From SIG440 sp045587485 (GTDB taxonomy: Bacteria; Bacillota; Clostridia; Monoglobales; Monoglobaceae): a stretch of DNA of 28,725 bases. The translations under genes were made by a program, and so were the position numbers. This document shows, one piece after another, positions 23,453-28,725 of the stretch. The DNA lies in the NCBI GenBank assembly GCA_045587485.1, contig JAZNCI010000070.1, forward strand, positions 1-28,725, written 5' to 3'. Each line of letters starts with the position of its first letter. Positions within the stretch are counted from its first letter, which is position 1. The notes under the pieces were generated by a model. It searched no databases and had not been told where the DNA came from. It saw nothing but the letters and a program-made list of their open reading frames with translations.

Positions 23453-23630
23453 CGTGAAAAATCACGTTATACCTCCGGCAGATTTAATTGCACCGCCGAA
23501 ATTTTCGCACCATATAGGGTGCGAAACGGCGATGTGCATAATTTCCACTACACGCCTTATCTGCCCGCAATAAGGCTTGAGTGTTTTTTAATTACTATTT
23601 GTGGGCAGAAAGGCTATGGAAATTAATATG
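23448..23630 (+). repeat. Structured repeat element, copy C (between mcsA and mcsB)
   Basis: Hairpin 1: TATAACGTGA/TCACGTTATA (23448-23457 with 23462-23471). Hairpin 2: GCAC/GTGC (23490-23493 with 23534-23537), CGCCG/CGGCG (23494-23498 with 23527-23531) and TTTCGCAC/GTGCGAAA (23503-23510 with 23519-23526). Hairpin 3: TAATTTCCA/TGGAAATTA (23539-23547 with 23617-23625), GCCTT/AAGGC (23554-23558 with 23610-23614) and CTGCCCGCA/TGTGGGCAG (23561-23569 with 23600-23608). It begins inside the mcsA stop codon region and ends at the mcsB start codon, splitting an operon that is usually tightly packed. Same orientation relative to its gene as copies A and B. Confidence 0.87.
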
Positions 23631-24620
23631 TGGTACACAAAATACGGTCCCTCAGGTGATATAGTTCTCTCCTCCCGTGTTCGTCTTGCAAGAAATATTG
23701 CTGACATTCCCTTTGGCAACGCAATGACAACCGAGCAGCAAACAGAGGTTTTAGACAAAGTTAGGTCAGCTCTTCCCAATATGAAATTTATTGACTTTTC
23801 AACAATGTCTGCTGTCCAGCGTCAGGCACTGTGCGAATGTCACCTTACCAGCCCCCAAATGATTGAAAACGAAAAACAATGCGGAATCCTTACCAATGAA
23901 AGCTGTACTGAATGTATAATGCTCAACGAAGAAGATCACATTCGTATTCAGTCAATGGCACCGGGATTTGACCTGTATTCTTGCCTTGACGCCGCCAACC
24001 GCCTTGATGATAAGCTTGAAGAAAGTATTGATTATGGCTTTCACAAAGATTTCGGATATCTCACCTGTTGTCCTACCAATGTGGGAACAGGAATGAGAGC
24101 ATCGGCAATGTTGCATCTTCCTGCATTGTCGGCAACCGGAAAAATTGATGGAATTATTCGCTCAATTTCAAAGCTTGGTATAACCGTCAGGGGGCTTTAT
24201 GGAGAAGGCAGCAGCGCTCAGGGGAATATTTATCAAATTTCAAACCAGGTAACTCTGGGCTCAACCGAAGAAGAAACCATTGAAAAACTCAACCATCTTA
24301 TAACCGACATAATTGAAAAAGAACGAACTTTGGGGCAACACCTGTATTCTCAGGATAAATTCCGCTTCGAGGACAAGATTATGCGTTCATACGGAATTCT
24401 CACCAATGCACGTATTCTTTCATCAGCAGAAACCGCAAATCTTTTGTCGGATGTAAGATGGGGCATAAATCTGGGAATACTTAAAAATGTAAGCCTTGAG
24501 GCATTAACAAAAGTATTTTATGATACACTCCCTGCAACCATTGTCAAAAATCACAACCTTACCACAACGCTGGAGCGTGACCTTAAACGTGCAGAGATGG
24601 TAAATGATGCATTGAAATAA
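23628..24620 (+). CDS. mcsB: Protein arginine kinase McsB
   Basis: 330 residues of the phosphagen kinase-like McsB family, which phosphorylates arginines on CtsR and on damaged proteins to mark them for ClpCP. Motifs are 'VLSSRVRLARNIADIPF', 'CPTNVGTGMRASAMLHLPAL' (with the conserved catalytic/ATP-contact residues) and 'RGLYGEGSSAQGNIYQISNQ' (flexible loop). The start is placed at the ATG at 23628; an upstream in-frame GTG or ATG would add MGRKAMEIN, all encoded by the repeat element. Slightly short of the roughly 350-360 residues typical of the family, with the difference mostly at the ends. Third gene of the ctsR operon. Confidence 0.95.
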   Translation: MWYTKYGPSGDIVLSSRVRLARNIADIPFGNAMTTEQQTEVLDKVRSALPNMKFIDFSTMSAVQRQALCECHLTSPQMIENEKQCGILTNESCTECIMLNEEDHIRIQSMAPGFDLYSCLDAANRLDDKLEESIDYGFHKDFGYLTCCPTNVGTGMRASAMLHLPALSATGKIDGIIRSISKLGITVRGLYGEGSSAQGNIYQISNQVTLGSTEEETIEKLNHLITDIIEKERTLGQHLYSQDKFRFEDKIMRSYGILTNARILSSAETANLLSDVRWGINLGILKNVSLEALTKVFYDTLPATIVKNHNLTTTLERDLKRAEMVNDALK

Positions 24621-24642
24621 AAAAGGAAAGGAAGATATAACT

Positions 24643-27105
24643 ATGTTTGAACAAAAACTTACCGAACGTGCAAAAAGTGCAATAAACTTAGCAGCACAAT
24701 GCGCTATGGATATGGGCCATAATTATGTGGGAACCGAGCATCTGCTTCTTGGTCTTGTCAAAGAAGGCAGCGGAGTTGCCGCCAAGGTTCTTGCAGAAAA
24801 TGGTATAACCGACAGCAAAATCATCAGCAAGATAGAATTCTTTGTGGGCACCGACCTTCCCATAAACAATCCGGGTATAGGCTTTACTCCTCGAACAAAA
24901 AGTGTATTAGAGCACAGCTACACCGAAGCAAGACATCTCAACCACAATTATATAGGCACAGAACATATTCTGATAGCTCTGTTGCGCGAAAACGAAAGCC
25001 TTGCCAGCCGTATAATGTCCGACCTTGACGTCAACCCCCAAAAGCTGTATTCGGATGTAATAAAACTGATGCATGACAATAATTTTGGTGAAATAGCCGG
25101 CGAAGGTCCTGCGGCAGATAGCATAAATCCCACCACAAAAAAAGCTTCAGGCGCCAAAACACCTACCCTTGACAAATTCGGTCGTGACCTTACCAAAATG
25201 GCACGCGAGCTTAAGCTTGACCCCATTATCGGCCGTGATAAGATAATTGAACGTGTAATACAAATTCTCAGTCGCAGAACCAAAAACAATCCCTGCCTTA
25301 TCGGCGAGCCGGGTGTGGGTAAAACCGCCGTTGCCGAAGGGCTGGCGCAAAAAATCGTTCAGGGACTTGTCCCTGAAATTCTTAAAGACAAAAAGGTTGT
25401 AACCCTTGACCTTTCCTCTATGGTGGCAGGTGCAAAATACCGTGGCGAATTTGAGGAACGACTCAAAGGTGTTATGGAAGAAATCCACAAAGCAGGAAAC
25501 ATAATTCTGTTTATTGATGAAATTCACACCATAATCGGCGCAGGTGCGGCAGAAGGTGCAATTGATGCGGCCAATATCTTAAAACCGGCACTTGCCCGTG
25601 GTGAAATTCAGATTATAGGTGCAACAACTCTGGAGGAATATCGCAAACATATCGAAAAGGACTCTGCTCTTGAGCGCCGTTTTCAGTCAATTATCCTTGA
25701 CGAGCCAAGCTATGAAGAATGTATCGAGATACTCAAGGGAATCCGCGACAAATACGAGGCACATCACCGTGTGAAAATAACTGATAATGCTCTTGAGGCG
25801 GCAGTAAAAATGTCAATTCGCTATATCCCCGACAGATTTCTGCCCGATAAAGCTATTGACCTTATTGACGAGGCAGCATCAAGGATTCGCATCAAGACCC
25901 TCACCGCTCCACCCGATGTAAAGGAAATCGAGAACAAAATAGAAGGGCTCCGCAAGGAAAAAGAAGCCTCAATTGCCTCTCAGGAATACGAAAAGGCAGC
26001 TAAACTCCGTGACGAAGAAAAGACGCTTGCCGAAAGCCTTAAAATACAAAAGGAAAGCTGGGAAAACGAGTGCCGTGGCGACAATACCAAGGTTACTCCC
26101 AACGAAATTGCCGAAATCGTGTCATCCTGGACAGGTGTTCCAGTAAAATCCATCGAAAAAGGCGAAAGCGAAAGACTCCTTCGTCTTGAAGAAGAACTTC
26201 ACCTGCGTGTTATCGGTCAGAACGAGGCAGTCACCGCAGTTTCAAAGGCAATCCGCCGTGGAAGAGTCGGTCTGAAAGACCCAAAGCGCCCGATAGGCTC
26301 CTTTATCTTCCTTGGCCCTACCGGTGTGGGAAAAACCGAGCTTTCAAAGGCACTTGCCGAGGCTATGTTTGGCGACGAGGATTCCCTTATTCGAATTGAT
26401 ATGTCAGAATATATGGAAAAACACGCCGTATCACGCCTTGTTGGCTCGCCTCCCGGTTATGTGGGATATGACGAAGGCGGTCAGCTCACCGAAAAGGTAC
26501 GCAGAAAGCCATACTCGGTAATCCTCTTTGACGAAATTGAAAAGGCCCACCCCGATGTATTCAACATTCTCTTGCAGATTCTTGAGGACGGCATTCTTAC
26601 AGACTCACAGGGCAGACGGGTTGACTTTCGCAACACAGTGATAATTATGACATCAAATCTTGGCGCACGTATGATAACCGAAAATAAGTCTCTTGGCTTT
26701 GCGGCAGCAACCGAAGATACCGAAAGGGATTATAACAAGATTAAATCCGACGTTCTGGGAGAGCTGAAACGCGCCTTCCGCCCCGAATTTTTGAACAGAA
26801 TTGACGATATTATCGTATTCCGTCAATTAATAAAAGATGACATAAAACAGATAGCCGGAAAGATGCTTGACATTCTCAAAGAAAGAATTGCTGCCAATGA
26901 AATTACCGCCGAATTTACCGATGCCACACTTGAACGTATTGCAGATACAGGCTTTGACCCCACTTATGGTGCAAGACCCCTTCGCCGTGCAATTCAGAGC
27001 AACATCGAAGATATGATTGCCGAAAAAATGCTTAGCGGAGAAATCAAAGCCGGCGACAGTATAAAAATTGACTTTGCTGATGATACATTCCTTATCACAA
27101 AGTAA
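24643..27105 (+). CDS. clpC: ATP-dependent Clp protease ATP-binding subunit ClpC
   Basis: 820 residues, full length. The N-domain has two Clp repeats (about residues 2-145; 'VGTEHLLLGLVKEGSGVA' and 'IGTEHILIALLRENESLA'), which bind phosphoarginine and adaptors in Bacillus ClpC. AAA+ domain 1 has Walker A 'GEPGVGKTAVAEGLA' near residue 220 and 'LFIDEIHTIIGAGAAEG'. The coiled middle region has a UVR motif at about 415-455 ('KEASIASQEYEKAAKLRDEEK'). AAA+ domain 2 has 'GPTGVGKTELSKALAEAMFG' near residue 556 and 'LFDEIEKAHPDVFNILLQIL'. It unfolds substrates and feeds them to ClpP. Last gene of the operon, followed by a strong terminator. Confidence 0.98.
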   Translation: MFEQKLTERAKSAINLAAQCAMDMGHNYVGTEHLLLGLVKEGSGVAAKVLAENGITDSKIISKIEFFVGTDLPINNPGIGFTPRTKSVLEHSYTEARHLNHNYIGTEHILIALLRENESLASRIMSDLDVNPQKLYSDVIKLMHDNNFGEIAGEGPAADSINPTTKKASGAKTPTLDKFGRDLTKMARELKLDPIIGRDKIIERVIQILSRRTKNNPCLIGEPGVGKTAVAEGLAQKIVQGLVPEILKDKKVVTLDLSSMVAGAKYRGEFEERLKGVMEEIHKAGNIILFIDEIHTIIGAGAAEGAIDAANILKPALARGEIQIIGATTLEEYRKHIEKDSALERRFQSIILDEPSYEECIEILKGIRDKYEAHHRVKITDNALEAAVKMSIRYIPDRFLPDKAIDLIDEAASRIRIKTLTAPPDVKEIENKIEGLRKEKEASIASQEYEKAAKLRDEEKTLAESLKIQKESWENECRGDNTKVTPNEIAEIVSSWTGVPVKSIEKGESERLLRLEEELHLRVIGQNEAVTAVSKAIRRGRVGLKDPKRPIGSFIFLGPTGVGKTELSKALAEAMFGDEDSLIRIDMSEYMEKHAVSRLVGSPPGYVGYDEGGQLTEKVRRKPYSVILFDEIEKAHPDVFNILLQILEDGILTDSQGRRVDFRNTVIIMTSNLGARMITENKSLGFAAATEDTERDYNKIKSDVLGELKRAFRPEFLNRIDDIIVFRQLIKDDIKQIAGKMLDILKERIAANEITAEFTDATLERIADTGFDPTYGARPLRRAIQSNIEDMIAEKMLSGEIKAGDSIKIDFADDTFLITK

Positions 27106-27130
27106 TAAAAGCAACATCCTGCATTATTAA

Positions 27131-27173
27131 TATGCACCCCAAAAGTTACACACTTTTGGAGGTGCATATTTTT
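27131..27173 (+). terminator. Rho-independent terminator of the ctsR-clpC operon
   Basis: A 16-bp stem with one bulged A: TATGCACC plus CCAAAAGT pairing with ACTTTTGG and GGTGCATA, closed by a short loop and followed by ATTTTT. It lies 26 bases after the clpC stop codon. The stem is longer than needed for termination and the AT-rich flanks could allow use from both strands. Confidence 0.85.
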
Positions 27174-27330
27174 ATAGGAACAAAGCGGCTACGCCGCTCG
27201 CCGCAAGCGGCGGTCGAAGCGATAATGCTTCGTTTGCCCAAGCGAATTTGATTCCCTTCATAATTGCATTTCCTGCCTCTATTAATGACAAGCTTCCTTT
27301 TAACGAATCAATTGCAATAGCTACTTTCAC
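27172..27330 (-). pseudogene. Truncated 5' end of a glycerate kinase gene
   Basis: A GTG at 27330 with GAGAGG seven bases upstream opens a 52-codon frame. Its first ~29 residues, including 'VAIAIDSLKGSLSLIEAGNA', match the N-terminus of glycerate kinases (family motif near DSFKGSLS, part of the glycerate-binding region). The homology stops near 27244, where GC-rich hairpin sequence begins; the frame then runs through those hairpins to a TAA at 27172. A functional glycerate kinase needs about 370-380 residues, so this is a broken gene. It follows the DUF6062 gene directly, with its ribosome binding site inside that gene's last codons, suggesting an intact glycerate kinase gene once followed there. 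Confidence 0.7.
27184..27232. repeat. Cluster of three GC-rich mini-hairpins at the glycerate kinase break point
   Basis: Three palindromes follow one another almost without spacing: AGCGGC-TAC-GCCGCT (27184-27198), CGCCG-CAAG-CGGCG (27200-27211 core) and CGAAGC-GATAAT-GCTTCG (27215-27232). The block is far richer in GC than its surroundings and lies exactly where homology to glycerate kinase ends, between two convergent transcription units. It looks like a REP-type repeat or an insertion scar; no second copy is in the window. Confidence 0.6.
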
Positions 27331-27343
27331 AATTTTGCCTCTC

Positions 27344-28066
27344 TTATTTGTCCTTTGGCTCAAATACTCCGTTAAGCAGATAACCGCTTTTAATCAATGT
27401 ATCACGTGGCGCCTCAAGCTTTTTCCCTGCATTGCGATAGTCAAAACTCTCCGCAAACTTTTTAATATGTTCATGCTGTTTTTCAAGACGTGCCTTCTGG
27501 TGCTCAATTATGGGAACAAAATATTTCTCAAACTCCGCATTGGAAAGTTTTTCATTCGCCGCCTGAACAAGCTGTGAAAAATGCTCCACACAAAAACCTT
27601 GGGTGGCAAGTACCTTTTGCAGAAAATCCTTTTCATTTTTAAGCATAAATATAAAGGTATTGATATATCCCGAAAAGGTATGCTCAATGCGGTCGCACAC
27701 CGCACAGGAGGATGAAATTCTGTTCATCTCCTCCGCAAAAATCTCATTTTTGCCTTTTTTCTTTTTAAAACGTGATTTCTTTTCGAATTTCAACACATTT
27801 TCCATTACAGATTTTATACTTTCAATATGTGTTTCAAGAACAAGAGCCAACGACAAAGCATTGCGCTGTGCTTGAAGGTCACGCATATGTCTTTGACAAA
27901 AACCTCTTTCGTTGGTGAAAACCCTGAACTCCGGCTCCATCATCGAAGGACCAAGGGTATAACTCACCGCATCCGCCTCCAACTTTTCCTTCATATAACA
28001 AAATGGGCAAAAACCTTCCTGCTCCAACGCCTCGTTTATCGGTATTGTGTAAATTTGTTCTTTCAT
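27344..28066 (-). CDS. DUF6062 family protein with two CxxC...CxxH modules
   Basis: 240 residues, function unknown. Two internal repeats each pair a CxxC with a CxxH: C20/C23 in 'GFCPFCYM' with C57/H60 in 'GFCQRH', and C121/C124 in 'CAVCDRIEHT' with C159/H162 in 'GFCVEH'. The spacing between halves is nearly the same (33 and 34 residues), so two metal-binding sites, probably zinc, are likely. A basic stretch (about residues 96-106, 'KKSRFKKKKGK') separates the modules. The rest is helical and charged, with no membrane segment. Promoter at 28100-28128 and GAAGGA ribosome binding site. Directly followed by the glycerate kinase remnant. Confidence 0.8.
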   Translation of the reverse strand: MKEQIYTIPINEALEQEGFCPFCYMKEKLEADAVSYTLGPSMMEPEFRVFTNERGFCQRHMRDLQAQRNALSLALVLETHIESIKSVMENVLKFEKKSRFKKKKGKNEIFAEEMNRISSSCAVCDRIEHTFSGYINTFIFMLKNEKDFLQKVLATQGFCVEHFSQLVQAANEKLSNAEFEKYFVPIIEHQKARLEKQHEHIKKFAESFDYRNAGKKLEAPRDTLIKSGYLLNGVFEPKDK

Positions 28067-28099
28067 TATTCTACATCCTTCGAAATTAATTCATTAATT

Positions 28100-28128
28100 A
28101 TTATATCACAAATTTAAGATAATCTCAA
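28100..28128 (-). promoter_or_regulatory. Predicted sigma-A promoter of the DUF6062 gene
   Basis: Minus strand -35 TTGAGA (28123-28128) and -10 TATAAT (28100-28105) with 17-bp spacing. The -35 box directly follows the T-run of the terminator of the preceding gene. Confidence 0.7.
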
Positions 28129-28130
28129 TA

Positions 28131-28157
28131 GAAAAAACGAGTCATATTATGACCCGT
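28131..28157 (-). terminator. Rho-independent terminator of the small-gene pair
   Basis: On the minus strand ACGGGTCAT/ATGACTCGT form a 9-bp stem (one G-T pair) with a 3-base loop, followed by TTTTTT. It lies 9 bases after the stop codon of the 91-residue gene. Confidence 0.8.
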
Positions 28158-28166
28158 TTAATTTAT

Positions 28167-28442
28167 TTATAAATCATTAAATTCTGCTGTCGGTAAATCA
28201 TTTTCAATATTATCCCTTGCCAAATCGGTATCAATCACAGGATAAGCTGCGGATATGGGCCTCTCTGTCGAATGAGGCTTACCGTGATAAACCTTTTGTG
28301 ACGGAGCTTTAGTTCCTGCAATTATGGGGTTTGCATGGTCTTTACCGTGTTTTGCCTTACCCTGAATTTCAGGGACAGCAGCAGCTTCGTTTCTGGTCCT
28401 GGTGTGCGTCTGTTCCGGTCGTTTCATTCCCTGTTTTGCCAT
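28167..28442 (-). CDS. Small uncharacterised protein (91 aa)
   Basis: 91 residues, no transmembrane segment or signal peptide, rich in Lys, His, Pro and Ala. It begins 'MAKQGMKRPEQTHTRTRNEA', has a central 'VPEIQGKAKHGKDHANPIIA' and ends with 'AYPVIDTDLARDNIENDL'. I have an impression of similar small proteins in other Clostridia but can name no family or function. The GGAGG ribosome binding site, 9 bases before the ATG, lies inside the last codons of the 42-residue gene upstream, so the two are one unit, closed by a terminator. Confidence 0.75.
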   Translation of the reverse strand: MAKQGMKRPEQTHTRTRNEAAAVPEIQGKAKHGKDHANPIIAGTKAPSQKVYHGKPHSTERPISAAYPVIDTDLARDNIENDLPTAEFNDL

Positions 28443-28444
28443 TT

Positions 28445-28573
28445 TTAATTTCCTCCGGGGCCATCTTTACGTTCCCTTGTATCGTGAATATCAATTTTGC
28501 CTTTGATTTTTCCGGCATCCGTAAGTTCCTTCGAGCCTTTATCATTGTTTTTCTTTATATCTTTTACTTTCAT
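28445..28573 (-). CDS. Very small uncharacterised protein (42 aa)
   Basis: A 42-codon ORF starting 'MKVKDIKKNNDKGSKELTD' and ending 'GPGGN'. It has a strong ribosome binding site (GGGGAG, 7 bases before the ATG) and is directly followed by the 91-residue gene, whose ribosome binding site it contains. The product is hydrophilic and highly charged, without a membrane segment. Function unknown; coding status rests on the ribosome binding site, coupling and codon pattern. Confidence 0.6.
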   Translation of the reverse strand: MKVKDIKKNNDKGSKELTDAGKIKGKIDIHDTRERKDGPGGN

Positions 28574-28593
28574 CTTATATCTCCCCTCGTATA

Positions 28594-28725
28594 ATAAATG
28601 TAGTAGTTTTTAGAGTTCCTCTCCAAGAACTATGGTATAATTGTTTAGATGCTGTGGATTGGTTTATCTCTCCTACCACTTGATGGTTCTCGAAAGGCTC
28701 CAACCACAGTCTCTTTGCAGTTTGT
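28594..28725. other. Gene-free window edge with promoter-like motif and dyad symmetry
   Basis: No gene is supported here. On the plus strand AGTTC-N8-GAACT forms a dyad just upstream of a TATAAT at 28636-28641. Downstream, CTGTGG...TTGG pairs with CCAA-CCACAG, enclosing ACCA/TGGT, which could be a branched RNA structure. A minus-strand frame is also open for 49 codons to the edge, but its codon use is unlike the neighbours. The region continues outside the window. Confidence 0.3.

Noticed and set aside
28611..28628. AGTTC-N8-GAACT as a LexA box
   Set aside because: The Gram-positive LexA site has GAAC first and GTTC second with a 4-base spacer; here the order and the spacing differ.
28577..28725. 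Minus-strand 49-codon open frame at the right edge as a partial gene
   Set aside because: No recognisable motif, and its codon use differs from neighbouring genes.
1..28725. CRISPR array, prophage, insertion sequence with transposase
   Set aside because: No regularly spaced short direct repeats, no phage structural genes and no transposase coding region were found. The three long repeats are widely dispersed and carry no transposase gene.

Overview
The window looks like a chromosomal segment of an anaerobic Gram-positive bacterium of the class Clostridia (Bacillota), probably an uncultured Oscillospirales-type lineage. The evidence is the ctsR-mcsA-mcsB-clpC stress operon with a CtsR operator, the ylxM-ffh-rpsP-khpA-rimM-trmD operon, the nadD-yqeK-LCP-rsfS-leuS cluster, the paired M16 peptidase genes next to lgt, a DUF6062 protein, and moderately AT-rich DNA with sigma-A type promoters. 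The lineage is an inference. No phage, CRISPR array, rRNA or complete tRNA was seen.

Layout. From 158 to 22270 every gene is on the minus strand. Reading right to left (5' to 3'): madL-madM (malonate transporter); a decayed AzlD-like remnant; two M16 peptidase-family genes plus lgt; ylxM-ffh-rpsP-khpA-rimM-trmD (SRP and ribosome maturation); a zinc-ribbon/membrane/propeller protein of unknown function; nadD-yqeK-LCP-rsfS-leuS-HD protein-nadE; an RNase M5-like Toprim protein; and an OPT transporter followed by a small PqqD-like protein. A divergent promoter region at 22271-22476 separates this from the plus-strand ctsR-mcsA-mcsB-clpC operon (22477-27105), which ends in a strong terminator. Beyond it, on the minus strand, lie a truncated glycerate kinase start, a DUF6062 gene and two small conserved-looking genes of unknown function.

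Most striking observation. A structured element of about 180 bp occurs three times: 5085-5270 before nadE, 8691-8868 before rsfS and 23448-23630 before mcsB. It always points the same way as the downstream gene. It starts at or just after the upstream stop codon and ends exactly at the downstream start codon. All copies fold into the same three hairpins, and several stems show compensatory base changes between copies. The last hairpin encloses the ribosome binding site and the sequence up to the start codon. This is either a dispersed mobile repeat family that captures gene starts or a shared cis-regulatory RNA. The three downstream genes are functionally unrelated (NAD synthesis, ribosome silencing, protein arginine phosphorylation).

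How the genes work together. Most of the window is housekeeping: NAD synthesis (nadD, nadE), translation (leuS, rsfS, rpsP, rimM, trmD), protein targeting (ffh, ylxM), lipoprotein maturation (lgt) and protein quality control (ctsR, mcsAB, clpC). The accessory part consists of the transporters, the decayed fragments and the right-hand small genes.
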